NCBI GenBank assembly: GCA_030446465.1
Contig: JAUJNI010000001.1
Span: forward strand, 419,859-483,858
Origin: Actinomycetota bacterium
GTDB taxonomy: Bacteria; Actinomycetota; CADDZG01; WHSQ01
Length of the DNA: 64,000 nt
Direction: 5' to 3'
Part shown: positions 1-7,799 of the stretch, piece by piece
How the letters are laid out: every line of letters begins with the position of its first letter
Position numbering within the stretch: position 1 is the stretch's first letter
Notes under the pieces: generated by a model
Told to the model about the DNA's origin: nothing
The model's database searches: none
The model's input: the letters and a program-made list of their open reading frames with translations, nothing else
Made by a program: the position numbers and the translations under genes

Positions 1-1
1 C

Positions 2-829
2 GACGTCGCCGTCATCGATACCGGCATCGACACCACCCACCCCGACCTGAACGTCGTAGGAGGCAAGAACTGCTCAACGGGAACCTCCTACAAGGACGGC
101 CACGGGCACGGCTCGCATGTCGCCGGCACGATTGCCGCTAAGGATGACGCCAACGGCGTCGTGGGCGTGGCACCCGGAGCGCGTCTGTGGGCCGTGAGAG
201 TTCTCAACAACGCGGGGAGCGGAAGCACCTCGAGCGTCGTGTGCGGGATCGACTGGGTAACCGCCAATGCCAGCACCATAGAGGTCGCCAACATGAGTCT
301 CGGGGGGAGCGGCTCGGACGACGGCAACTGCGGCAACAGCAACAACGACGCAGAGCACAAGGCCATCTGCCGTTCGGTGGGGGCCGGAGTCACCTATGCA
401 GTGGCGGCGGGCAACGACCACGTCGACTCGAAAGGATTCATCCCTGCCGCTTACGACGAGGTCATCACAGTGAGTGCACTCGCCGACTTCAACGGCCAGC
501 CCGGTGGGGGCGCTGCATCGACGTGTCGCTCGGACGTGGACGACACCTTTGCGAATTTCTCGAACTACGGCCTGGACGTCGACATCATCGCCCCGGGCGT
601 CTGCATCCATTCGACCTGGAAGGGCGGCGGCTACAACACGATCTCCGGGACCTCGATGGCGTCGCCACACGCCGCGGGCGCAGCCGCGCTCTACAAGGCG
701 AACAATCCCTCGGCGAGCCCTTCAACCGTGAAGTCCGCACTGCAAACCGCCGGCAACCTCAACTGGACCTGGCCAAGCGAGGACCTCGACGGCGTGCAGG
801 AGATACTGCTGAACGTCGACGCCTTCTAA
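2..829 (+). CDS. S8 family (subtilisin-like) serine peptidase, 5' end outside window
   Basis: The reading frame is open from base 2, so the gene starts before the window. All three catalytic blocks of the subtilase family are present in order: the Asp block (DVAVIDTGID) at the very start of the fragment, the His block (GHGHGSHVAGT) and the Ser block (GTSMASPHAAG) near the end. Only the signal peptide, propeptide and first strands are missing. It is probably a secreted or wall-associated endopeptidase, since most actinobacterial members are exported, but the export signal cannot be seen here. The C-terminus ends soon after the catalytic domain, with no extra domain. A good hairpin terminator follows the stop. 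Confidence 0.95.
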   Translation, partial: DVAVIDTGIDTTHPDLNVVGGKNCSTGTSYKDGHGHGSHVAGTIAAKDDANGVVGVAPGARLWAVRVLNNAGSGSTSSVVCGIDWVTANASTIEVANMSLGGSGSDDGNCGNSNNDAEHKAICRSVGAGVTYAVAAGNDHVDSKGFIPAAYDEVITVSALADFNGQPGGGAASTCRSDVDDTFANFSNYGLDVDIIAPGVCIHSTWKGGGYNTISGTSMASPHAAGAAALYKANNPSASPSTVKSALQTAGNLNWTWPSEDLDGVQEILLNVDAF

Positions 830-846
830 CACTCGACCCCTCGCAA

Positions 847-873
847 ACGGCCCGGCGAGAGCCGGGCCTTTTG
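847..873 (+). terminator. Rho-independent terminator after the S8 peptidase
   Basis: An 8-bp perfect GC stem, GGCCCGGC (849-856) paired with GCCGGGCC (861-868), has a GAGA tetraloop and is followed by TTTT. It lies 18 nt after the peptidase stop and separates it from the sigma-factor operon. Confidence 0.85.
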
Positions 874-950
874 CTTTGCCCAAGGTGTGCAACACCGCTG
901 CCTGATGGAGGACTCAGCTTGTTCCGAACCTCGACGATAGAAATGAGGTC

Positions 951-1508
951 GTGACGCTCGGAGAGACCTTTTCCTCGACGCTCCAAGCTGCCAGGACCGG
1001 CGCTGAGTGGGCGTGGACGGCCATCTATCGTGAACTAGCCCCGCCGGTGCTCGGCTATCTCAGGGCGCGCAAAGTGGCGGACCCCGAGGACTTGCTCGGC
1101 GAGGTCTTTCTGATCATCGTCCGCAATCTGCCCGGTTTCGAGGGCGACGAGAGGCAGTTTCGGACGTGGGCACTGACCATCGCCCATCGCCGGGTCGTCG
1201 ACGAACATCGTCGGCGCCTCCGCAGGCCGGTTGTGCCGCTTTCCGATGAAGAGGTCGCGCGCGTGGGCCCCCGCGGCAACGCAGAACAGGAGGCGTTGGC
1301 GGCCGTCGAGGCAGAGCGTGTCGTAGGGATCATCCGCGGGCTGCCTCCCGACCAGCAGGACGTCCTCCTGCTCCGGCTGCTTGCAGACCTCACCGTGAAA
1401 GAGGTCGCAGGTGTGATCGGGAAGCGCGTCGGTGCAGTGAAAGCGCTGCAGCGCAGGGGCTTGGCTGCCCTGAAGAAAGAACTTGCGAGGCAAGGCGTAC
1501 CCCTATGA
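951..1508 (+). CDS. ECF-type RNA polymerase sigma factor (sigma-70 family)
   Basis: A 185-residue protein with the two-domain layout of group 4 (ECF) sigma factors. The sigma region 2 block covers roughly residues 22-90 (AIYRELAPPVLGYLRARKV, then DLLGEVFLIIV and the FRTWALTIAHRRVVDEHRR -10 recognition part). The sigma region 4 helix-turn-helix covers roughly 115-180 (LPPDQQDVLLLRLLADLTVKEVA, then GKRVGAVKALQRRGLAALKK). The start is GTG with GAGG only 2 nt upstream, so the ribosome site is weak. The stop overlaps the next ATG (ATGA), implying translational coupling to the downstream membrane protein, which is the usual place for the cognate anti-sigma factor. The target regulon cannot be read from sequence. 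Confidence 0.93.
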   Translation: MTLGETFSSTLQAARTGAEWAWTAIYRELAPPVLGYLRARKVADPEDLLGEVFLIIVRNLPGFEGDERQFRTWALTIAHRRVVDEHRRRLRRPVVPLSDEEVARVGPRGNAEQEALAAVEAERVVGIIRGLPPDQQDVLLLRLLADLTVKEVAGVIGKRVGAVKALQRRGLAALKKELARQGVPL

Positions 1509-2698
1509 GCGATTTCGGCGATTACGAAGATGAGATGAGACGCCTGAACAGCCTCAGCGACCGGGATATCGACCGCCTCTTTGGGGGCAAGGCCGTCGCA
1601 AGCCCCGAGTTCGATGAGCTTGCGGCGCACCTGCGCGACACCAAGACGGTGTGGCTCCGAGCTTCGGAAGACCTCGTCCAGATTGGGCACGTCGCTGAAA
1701 TAGGGAGAACGGCTCGGCACCTTGCTGCGGAGGGTCACAGGTCGCCATCGAAGATCGACGAGATCAAGACCACGCCGCGGCGATCACCGTGGAGAAGAGC
1801 CGCCTCGCTTGCCGTCAAGACGGCGGCGGCGTCACTCTCTGCCTCGCTGTCGATGATCGGCCTGGCGTACGCAGGAGTGGACCTGCCGGGGACCGCGGCC
1901 GAGAGGGCGGTTGAGGCGGTGCTCGGCGTCGAGCTGCCGAACCAGGAGCATTCAGAGGCTGCCGGCGAGGGAATCGGGTCGGGCCGCTCCATTGGCGACT
2001 TCGCATCCGACCTCTCGTCCGAAAGAGGGTGCGCGTTCGGTCAGACGGTCAGCGAGTTGGCCGACGCCCGCTCAGAGCAATCACGCCAAGACGAAGCGGA
2101 CGGGGTGGGTTCGTGTCGCCAGGGCTCGTCCAGGGGTGATCGTGGCGATCGATCTCGCGGCGCAGAGAGCTCCGCAAAGGGACGCAGGACTGCGGCGGGT
2201 GCCTCCCACGGACGACGCGACACCGGCGACTCGACCTCGGGCGAGGCCCAGGACAACAACCCCACGGAGTCCGGACGCGACACCGGCGACTCGACCTCGG
2301 GCGAGGCCCAGGACAACAACCCCACGGAGTCCGGACGCGACACCGGCGACTCGACCTCGGGCGAGGCCCAGGACAACAACCCCACGGAGTCCGGACGCGA
2401 CACCGGCGACTCGACCTCGGGCGAGGCCCAGGACAACAACCCCACGGAGTCCGGACGCGACACCGGCGACTCGACCTCGGGCGAGGCCCAGGACAACAAC
2501 CCCACGGAGTCCGGACGCGACACCGGCGACTCGACCTCGGGCGAGGCCCAGGACAACAACCCCACGGAGTCCGGACGCGACACCGGCGACTCGACCTCGG
2601 GCGAGGCCCAGGACAACAACCCCACGGAGTCCGGACGCGACACCGGCGAGACGTCCCAGAGCGCAAAGGAGGTGCCACAGGAACGAGGCACCCCGTGA
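1505..2698 (+). CDS. Probable membrane anti-sigma factor with a 7 x 20-residue repeat tail
   Basis: 397 residues. Residues 1-95 are charged and probably cytoplasmic. A small-residue hydrophobic stretch at about 99-124 could span the membrane. Residues 125-237 are polar, and 238-377 are seven identical copies of RDTGDSTSGEAQDNNPTESG, followed by a partial copy (RDTGETSQ) and the C-terminus. The position directly after, and overlapping, an ECF sigma gene suggests an anti-sigma role: cytoplasmic head binding sigma, low-complexity tail outside. No zinc-binding anti-sigma motif (HxxxCxxC) is present, so the role rests on gene order and topology. The tail is acidic, Ser/Thr/Gly/Asn rich and probably disordered. 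All copies are identical at DNA level, so the array is young. Confidence 0.7.
   Translation: MSDFGDYEDEMRRLNSLSDRDIDRLFGGKAVASPEFDELAAHLRDTKTVWLRASEDLVQIGHVAEIGRTARHLAAEGHRSPSKIDEIKTTPRRSPWRRAASLAVKTAAASLSASLSMIGLAYAGVDLPGTAAERAVEAVLGVELPNQEHSEAAGEGIGSGRSIGDFASDLSSERGCAFGQTVSELADARSEQSRQDEADGVGSCRQGSSRGDRGDRSRGAESSAKGRRTAAGASHGRRDTGDSTSGEAQDNNPTESGRDTGDSTSGEAQDNNPTESGRDTGDSTSGEAQDNNPTESGRDTGDSTSGEAQDNNPTESGRDTGDSTSGEAQDNNPTESGRDTGDSTSGEAQDNNPTESGRDTGDSTSGEAQDNNPTESGRDTGETSQSAKEVPQERGTP
2216..2649 (+). repeat. Seven perfect 60-bp tandem repeats (coding minisatellite)
   Basis: Seven consecutive 60-bp units are identical base for base (2221-2640), followed by the first 9 bases of an eighth. The unit is a multiple of three and keeps frame in the host gene. 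It also leaves several other frames open on both strands, which produces long spurious antisense ORFs. Confidence 0.97.
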
Positions 2699-2741
2699 GG
2701 ATCTTCAATGGTATTGGGCTGGACCGAGCTAGGAGGTAATG

Positions 2742-3563
2742 GTGAGAAAGTCTCTGTTCGTTGTTGCGATGGGTGCCACGCTGGCGGCGGTGTTGCCCGC
2801 GTACGCCCATGAGGCCCCCTCGCTTCGGGGTGTGCTCGACCACACACGTGCGGCCGAGACGGCCAAGAGCCGAGCCGTCGCCGAGTTTGAAGAGCATGCG
2901 TTCGCAGAGGGCAGGCGTGACTTCAAGGACAACCGCGGTGAGACGGGGCTCGCGGTTGCCGAGACGGCTCGGCTGATCAAAGACGCCCCGGATCGGCGGG
3001 CCGCAGCGGAGGCGGTCGTGGCGGTTGCCAAGCAGGCCGGGCGGAACGAGACCGCGTGGGCTCGATCGGCCCGCGACCTCAATCGTGGAAGTGATTTGCA
3101 GCTCGATGTCGTAAGGGGCGCTCGGAAGGACGCCGGTCGCATCTCCACGGCCGTTGAGCAGCTCAGCGAACTCTCGACCACCCTCCCAGACCAGGCGCAG
3201 TCGGGGATCGCCACAGCCATAGCAAACCTGACGCTGGATCGAGCCCCGGCCGTAACGCAGCTTCGCAGGGATGTGACGAGCTCCGCAGTGGGTTCGACGG
3301 CAAAGGAAGTGGCCACAGGCGGAATCGGCGCAGACATCAGCGGTCAGGCCCTTGCAATCAATCTCCTTCAGGCGCTGCGCGGTGAGGTCCCGGCGGAGTC
3401 ACAGCAGGGAATCGACACCGCTCTCGTCGCTATTGCCGACAGCCTTGACCGTCAGGCTGAGGGCCTCGAGCGAGCGGGCGCAAACGTGCCGACCGAGAGG
3501 GGACTGGCTCTCTCCCGGGCGGCAGCCAAGGCTAGAGAGGCTGCTGCCGACGCCCGGTCCTAA
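2742..3563 (+). CDS. Secreted helical protein of unknown function
   Basis: About 273 residues with a typical Sec signal peptide (basic VRKS, a hydrophobic core to about residue 20, cleavage near AYA-HE). The rest is predicted mostly helical, rich in Ala, Arg and Glu, with no cysteine and no recognised domain. I do not recognise the family. It follows the sigma/anti-sigma pair by 43 nt and may belong to the same operon, which would make it an envelope effector or sensor. AGGAGG at 2731-2736 favours the GTG at 2742 (5 nt spacing) over the ATG one codon earlier (2 nt). Confidence 0.8.
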   Translation: MRKSLFVVAMGATLAAVLPAYAHEAPSLRGVLDHTRAAETAKSRAVAEFEEHAFAEGRRDFKDNRGETGLAVAETARLIKDAPDRRAAAEAVVAVAKQAGRNETAWARSARDLNRGSDLQLDVVRGARKDAGRISTAVEQLSELSTTLPDQAQSGIATAIANLTLDRAPAVTQLRRDVTSSAVGSTAKEVATGGIGADISGQALAINLLQALRGEVPAESQQGIDTALVAIADSLDRQAEGLERAGANVPTERGLALSRAAAKAREAAADARS

Positions 3564-3602
3564 ACAGAGGGGCCGTGCCGACACCCGACAGGGTGGAAGG
3601 TT

Positions 3603-3644
3603 GAGTAGAGGAGCACTGGGCAAGACCTCGGTGCTCCTCTACTC
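3603..3644. terminator. Perfect 14-bp inverted repeat between convergent genes
   Basis: GAGTAGAGGAGCAC (3603-3616) and its exact complement GTGCTCCTCTACTC (3631-3644) enclose a 14-nt loop. It sits between the stop of the secreted protein and the stop of the opposing MFS gene. Neither strand has a good T-tract, so it may act as a bidirectional transcription barrier or an RNA-stabilising hairpin. Confidence 0.6.
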
Positions 3645-3652
3645 ATGAGGGG

Positions 3653-4996
3653 CTATTTGCGGAGCGCGTAGCGCACGGCGCCCAGAACGCGGCGGACGGG
3701 TCGCTCGCTGGCCCCCGCGGGGGCCGCGTCATCTGGTGTCGTGGTGCTAACAGGCGAAGAGCCGGCCGCCTCCTCCGAGGTCAGGCTCTCGTTACGGACG
3801 GCCCTCAACGCGAATCCTCCTGCGATCAGACAGGCCAGACCGCTCAACCAGAACCCCGCACGCACGCCGTACTGCTCCGCGACCCATCCAGCGATCGGCC
3901 CTCCGATCGGGGTACTCCCGAGGAACACCACGGAGTAAAGGGCCATCACTCGGCCCCTCATGGCGTCGTCCGAGTTCAATTGCAATGTGGAGTTGGCAGT
4001 TGCAACGAAGGCGATGCCGGCAGCTCCCATGGGGATGAGTGCGACCATCTCCCAGGCCAGCGTCGGGGCGGCGCCTGCAATCATGATCAACACTCCGTAA
4101 GCGAGTGCCGAACCGATCAGCATTCGACGCGTCGGGCGCACTCTGCTGGCGGCAAGCAGGGCTCCCATCACCGTTCCTGCTCCCATGAAGGCAGAGAGCG
4201 CGCCGTAGGTGCCTGCGCCTCCTGCGAACTCAGTTTCCGCCATGACCGGAAGGAGCACTCGGAAGTTGAACGCAAGCGTCCCCACCACGGTCATCAACAA
4301 CAAAGAGAGGCGCAGAATCGGCGTCGACCAGACATACCGCAGCCCTTCCCTCAGCTGCCCCTTACCGCGTTGAGCGGGCTCCGACCGATGGAGCTGGTCC
4401 GGATCCATTGCCCGCAGCCCGGCGATCACGACCAGATACGACGCCGCATTGATCAAGAAGCACCACGCGATGCCGACCGTTGCGATCAGCAAGCCGGCGA
4501 GAGCCGGGCCAACGACGCGAGCCGAGGTAAAGACCGTGCTGTTCAGCCCCACGGCGTTCGACAAGTATTCGGAACCGACCATCTCGATCACGAAGCTCTG
4601 CCGGGTGGGGACCTCGATGAGCGCCACGCACCCGAAGGTGAATGCGAGGGCGTAGATCATCCACAGCTCGATCGCCCCTGTAACCGTGAGGACGCCGAGA
4701 ACCAAGGCGATGACCGCAGACGCGGCTTGAGTGACGATGATCACCCTTCTCTTGTCGAAGCGGTCGGCCACGATGCCGCCCCACATCCCGGCGATGAGGA
4801 TCGGGGCGAACTGGAGGGCGGTCACTATGCCGAGGGCCACGCCACTGCCGGTCAGCTCGTACACGAGCCACATCTGTGCGACGGATCCCATCCATGTGCC
4901 CGACATCGAGACGATCTGAGAGAAGAAGTAGAGGCGATAGTTGGGGACTCGCAACGAATAGAAGGTCCGGCGTCCGACGACTCTGAGCGGCGTCAT
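3653..4996 (-). CDS. MFS transporter (EntS/MFS_3-like drug or metabolite exporter)
   Basis: 447 residues, mostly hydrophobic, with about 12 membrane segments. The early loop GGIVADRFDKRRVIIVTQ is the MFS signature between helices 2 and 3, and NSTVFTSARVVGPALAGLL is typical of helix 5 in the EntS/MFS_3 group. The last 45 residues are a polar cytoplasmic tail. The gene starts inside the stop of a MarR-family gene (ATGA overlap of 4 nt), so the pair is one translationally coupled unit. MarR-MFS pairs usually export toxic small molecules and respond to them. The substrate cannot be told from sequence. Confidence 0.9.
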   Translation of the reverse strand: MTPLRVVGRRTFYSLRVPNYRLYFFSQIVSMSGTWMGSVAQMWLVYELTGSGVALGIVTALQFAPILIAGMWGGIVADRFDKRRVIIVTQAASAVIALVLGVLTVTGAIELWMIYALAFTFGCVALIEVPTRQSFVIEMVGSEYLSNAVGLNSTVFTSARVVGPALAGLLIATVGIAWCFLINAASYLVVIAGLRAMDPDQLHRSEPAQRGKGQLREGLRYVWSTPILRLSLLLMTVVGTLAFNFRVLLPVMAETEFAGGAGTYGALSAFMGAGTVMGALLAASRVRPTRRMLIGSALAYGVLIMIAGAAPTLAWEMVALIPMGAAGIAFVATANSTLQLNSDDAMRGRVMALYSVVFLGSTPIGGPIAGWVAEQYGVRAGFWLSGLACLIAGGFALRAVRNESLTSEEAAGSSPVSTTTPDDAAPAGASERPVRRVLGAVRYALRK

Positions 4997-5460
4997 CGAG
5001 GTTCGTCCAGGAGCTTCTCGATGACCTCGACTGCAGCCTTCAACGTGGCTATGTCCTTGGCCTCCAGAGTCCTCAAACGCCGGGCGAGATAAGCGTTCTT
5101 CCTGCTGCGGTTCCGAGTGATGAAATGGACGCCCTCAGGGGAAAGCGCCAGCCTCACGATCCGCTTGTCGCGTTCATCGACCGTACGAGTTACCAGCCTC
5201 ATCTCTTCGAGGCGGGCGGCGATCTTCGTCATGGTGGGCGGTTGGACTCGCTCGGCCTGAGACAGCTCCCCGAGCGTCACGGGCTGGCGCCGCTCGATGG
5301 TCGCAAGCGCCGACAGCAATGAGGGGCTCACGCCTGGCTCTGCTTGCTGGCGGAGCCGTCGGGCCAGCCGCATCGTAGCGAGGCGCAGGCGAGAAACGAG
5401 CTCGGCATCGTTCCTGGCCTGTACCGCCCTGGTCCGTACTGCCCTGGTCTGTGTTGGCAT
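4993..5460 (-). CDS. MarR family transcriptional regulator
   Basis: 155 residues. The winged helix-turn-helix is clear: SPSLLSALATIERRQPVTLG followed by ELSQAERVQPPTMTKIAARL (recognition helix), then the wing MRLVTRTVDERDKRIVRLAL, including the conserved D-x-R/D-x-R wing motif. Basic N-terminal and C-terminal helices probably form the dimer interface. It is co-transcribed with, and overlaps, the MFS gene. The upstream DNA carries overlapping palindromes next to a TATACT box 7 nt before the ATG, so it probably represses its own promoter and thereby the exporter. Confidence 0.93.
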   Translation of the reverse strand: MPTQTRAVRTRAVQARNDAELVSRLRLATMRLARRLRQQAEPGVSPSLLSALATIERRQPVTLGELSQAERVQPPTMTKIAARLEEMRLVTRTVDERDKRIVRLALSPEGVHFITRNRSRKNAYLARRLRTLEAKDIATLKAAVEVIEKLLDEPR

Positions 5461-5467
5461 GATACTT

Positions 5468-5491
5468 AGTATAGCTAATTAGCTGAGCTAA
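5468..5491 (-). promoter_or_regulatory. marR promoter with overlapping palindromic operators
   Basis: On the minus strand TATACT (5473-5468) lies 7 nt before the marR ATG, which fits a leaderless start. Immediately upstream are two overlapping palindromes: AGCTAATTAGCT (5473-5484, perfect 12 bp) and TTAGCTGAGCTAA (5479-5491, 6-bp arms around one base). A repressor dimer bound here would block the promoter. Confidence 0.65.
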
Positions 5492-5507
5492 CTATTTCAA
5501 TCGGTTA

Positions 5508-5528
5508 AGGGCGACCTTCCCCCGCCCT
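5508..5528 (-). terminator. Possible terminator after the GT4 operon
   Basis: On the minus strand AGGGCG and CGCCCT form a 6-bp stem around a 9-nt loop just after the GT4 stop. The following tract (TTAACC) is a weak T-run, so termination may be partial. Confidence 0.4.
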
Positions 5529-5529
5529 G

Positions 5530-6660
5530 CTACAGCGTCGTGCCGAGTGCGTGCCGGTAGGCCTCTTCGAGGACATCCGCCGAAGCACCCCAGGTGAACC
5601 GGCCGGCTCGCTCGAAGCCTGCGCGCGCCAGTTCTTCTCGCTTGGTGCGATCGGCGAGGAGCAGCGACATGGCCTCCGCCCATTCCTCCGAGTTGTCCGG
5701 CGAAAGCAGCAGTCCGGCGTCCTCGACCACCTCGGGCAGGGCGGTCGCATTGGCGGCTATGACGGGGCAGCCCTTCGACATTGCTTCGAGAACCGGCGCT
5801 CCAAAGCCCTCGAAGCGCGATGGGAAGGTCAGTGCAACCGCCCTCGTGTAGAGGGCATCGAGGTCACTCCCCGGGATGTAGCCGAGGCGAAGCACCCGAT
5901 CTTGAATGTTTCGCTCGCGCACCTCCTTGGCGATGCGGACCTCCATGGAGCCCCTGGCCCCCGTGAGCGCCAGCGTCGTCTCCGGGTGCTTGTTCAGTAC
6001 TCGTGCCAACGCCTCTATGAGGACGAGGTGGTTCTTGTGTGGGTACGTGATCGCGGGATAGATGAAAAAGTCATCGGAAATCCCGTAGCGGTTTGGAGAA
6101 CGCCGCTCCCGGCCCGCCTGCTCGACCCTCGGTGAGATGCCATGGGGCACGACCCGCACGATGCTCGGGTCAATGCCGAGCCTCTCGATGATGGTCCGGC
6201 GGGTGAATTCGCTTGGGGTCAGGATCAAGCGGGCCGCCTCCGCCGAGCGCGGGACCATCGCCTTCAGGTAGGCGAGCTTCGTCCGCGTGAAGTATTCGGG
6301 GTAGTACAGGTACTGAAGGTCGTGAATAGTCACGATCGGCCTCGCGGTGCGGACCGCAGGCACGGTTCCCCCGGCATGGTGGACCAGGTCGATCTTCCGC
6401 ACCCGGCACTGCGCCGCCAGCCACGAGTTCTCGCCCGCGACCCGGAACGATTTCCACTGCCCCGTGACGGGGGCGTAGGCCATCTTGAAGGTCTTGGCCA
6501 GATCGGGATGAGCGTCGGCGAATTGGGGGAGCGCAAACAACGTGTAGTCGATGTCGGACGATCTCTCGGCCAATCCACGGAGCAAGCGAGTCGTGTACGT
6601 CTCGGACCCCCCGACCACTCCAGGCACCATCCACAGCAGGTTGATGCCGACCTTGCTCAT
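5530..6660 (-). CDS. Glycosyltransferase family 4 (GT-B fold)
   Basis: 376 residues from the ATG at 6660. N-terminal acceptor domain (GINLLWMVPGVVGGSETYT, glycine-rich loop) and C-terminal nucleotide-sugar domain with the GT4 retaining motif SRFEGFGAPVLEAMSKGCPV (E-x7-E). VTIHDLQYLYYPEYF is typical of mannosyl- and rhamnosyl-type GT4 enzymes. It would act on the cytoplasmic face, adding a sugar to a lipid-linked glycan. The start overlaps the upstream GT4 stop by 4 nt (ATGA); the longer frame reaching 6708 lies inside that gene and is rejected. The donor sugar is not predictable. Confidence 0.93.
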   Translation of the reverse strand: MSKVGINLLWMVPGVVGGSETYTTRLLRGLAERSSDIDYTLFALPQFADAHPDLAKTFKMAYAPVTGQWKSFRVAGENSWLAAQCRVRKIDLVHHAGGTVPAVRTARPIVTIHDLQYLYYPEYFTRTKLAYLKAMVPRSAEAARLILTPSEFTRRTIIERLGIDPSIVRVVPHGISPRVEQAGRERRSPNRYGISDDFFIYPAITYPHKNHLVLIEALARVLNKHPETTLALTGARGSMEVRIAKEVRERNIQDRVLRLGYIPGSDLDALYTRAVALTFPSRFEGFGAPVLEAMSKGCPVIAANATALPEVVEDAGLLLSPDNSEEWAEAMSLLLADRTKREELARAGFERAGRFTWGASADVLEEAYRHALGTTL

Positions 6661-7754
6661 GCCACCTCTTTGTATGCGGCTGATGTGAGCTCCGCGGCTC
6701 GCTCCCACGAGTATTTCTTCGCTCGCTCCCTTCCGGCTCGAGCCAGGGCGGCCGCCAGCTCCTCGTTTCCGAGCACGCTGGCAAGCCCGGCCGCAACCGA
6801 GTCTTCACTGCCAGCGTCCACGAGCACGGCGGCACCCTCAGCCACCTCCTCCATCGAAGTTCCCCTGGAGGTGACCACCGGCGTTCCCTGGGCCATCGCC
6901 TCCAACACCGGCAGGCCGAACCCCTCCAGGAGGCTCGGCCAGCAGAACGCCCGCGCCGCCGCATAAAGCGGGGCGAGGTCGCCTTGGTTCACGAAGCCGA
7001 TCCACCTGACCCTCTGCCCGAGGTCTCGCACCAGCGCGTCGAGGTCCTCGTTCCATCCCTTGGGACCCGCGAGGACCAAGTCGCAATCGCTGTCGAGTTG
7101 TTTGAACGCCCCCAGGACCCGCCGAAGGTTCTTACGGGGCTCCACCGTTCCGGCCCACAGCACGTACGGCCGCTCCAGTGAGTACCTTCTCTTGACCTGC
7201 TCGATCTCCGCGCGGGTGGCGGGCGTCGAGTCGACCCCGTGGGGAATGACGCGCAACTGGCCGCGGGGAAAACCTGCGGCTTCGCACGCGCCGCGGGTCG
7301 CCTCGGAAGGGCACAGCGCTAGATCCGCCTGCTCCAGCGCCAGCTCGAGGCCCTTGGTGAAAAAGCTCATACCCCTCTTCGTGAAGTGAGCGGGATTGTC
7401 GAGAAAAGCGAGGTCGTGAACGGTCACGACCAGGGGCGCGGACCTGGGCGGGATGGCCAGCGTGGTCGCGTGGATGACGTCGACCTTGCCCGTGGCGCGC
7501 TGTACCGGCGGACGACGCAGGCGGTGCCACGACTCGTACAGGAGCAGGCGCGGGAGCCGGAGCTGGTGCACCGGGACGGGGGGAGCCCACTGCCCGGGGG
7601 GCGGATGCCTGTGGCGAGCCGCCACGCCGGCCAGCTCCACGTCGCCGCGCCGGTGAAGGGATCGACACAGCCCGAGCGCGGCGACTGCAGTGCCGCCGGG
7701 GACCCGGTGCCAGCACTGCTCGAGCGTGACGGCGACTCGCAGGGTCTGGGTCAT
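6657..7754 (-). CDS. Glycosyltransferase family 4
   Basis: 365 residues from the ATG at 7754 (MTQTLRVAVTLEQCWHRVPG); the frame continues upstream to 7934 but that part would run into the divergent GT4 gene. It shows the GT4 features: GGTAVAALGL loop, VTVHDLAFLDNPAHF, PHGVDSTPA, the WAGTVEPRKNLRRVLGAF donor-domain entry, and PSLLEGFGLPVLEAMAQGTP with the E-x7-E pair. It heads a two-gene minus-strand operon with the next GT4 and is divergent from a third GT4 (45 nt apart). The three genes are related and may be old duplicates acting in sequence on one glycan. Confidence 0.93.
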   Translation of the reverse strand: MTQTLRVAVTLEQCWHRVPGGTAVAALGLCRSLHRRGDVELAGVAARHRHPPPGQWAPPVPVHQLRLPRLLLYESWHRLRRPPVQRATGKVDVIHATTLAIPPRSAPLVVTVHDLAFLDNPAHFTKRGMSFFTKGLELALEQADLALCPSEATRGACEAAGFPRGQLRVIPHGVDSTPATRAEIEQVKRRYSLERPYVLWAGTVEPRKNLRRVLGAFKQLDSDCDLVLAGPKGWNEDLDALVRDLGQRVRWIGFVNQGDLAPLYAAARAFCWPSLLEGFGLPVLEAMAQGTPVVTSRGTSMEEVAEGAAVLVDAGSEDSVAAGLASVLGNEELAAALARAGRERAKKYSWERAAELTSAAYKEVA

Positions 7755-7787
7755 GGCTGGATTGTGGCACGGCGCTGTTTCGATCCC

Positions 7788-7793
7788 TACTGT
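7788..7793 (+). promoter_or_regulatory. -10 box for a leaderless GT4 transcript
   Basis: TACTGT ends exactly 6 nt before the ATG at 7800, so transcription would begin at the start codon. No Shine-Dalgarno sequence is visible. A convincing -35 box was not found. Confidence 0.5.
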
Positions 7794-7799
7794 CGTCCG

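Noticed and set aside
2216-2649. CRISPR-like array
   Set aside because: Units abut with no variable spacers, stay in frame within a gene and have no cas genes nearby.
1911-2897. Several long open frames on both strands across the 60-bp repeats
   Set aside because: They only reflect a repeat unit divisible by three in high-GC DNA; the sigma-coupled plus-strand frame has a credible start, membrane segment and operon position.
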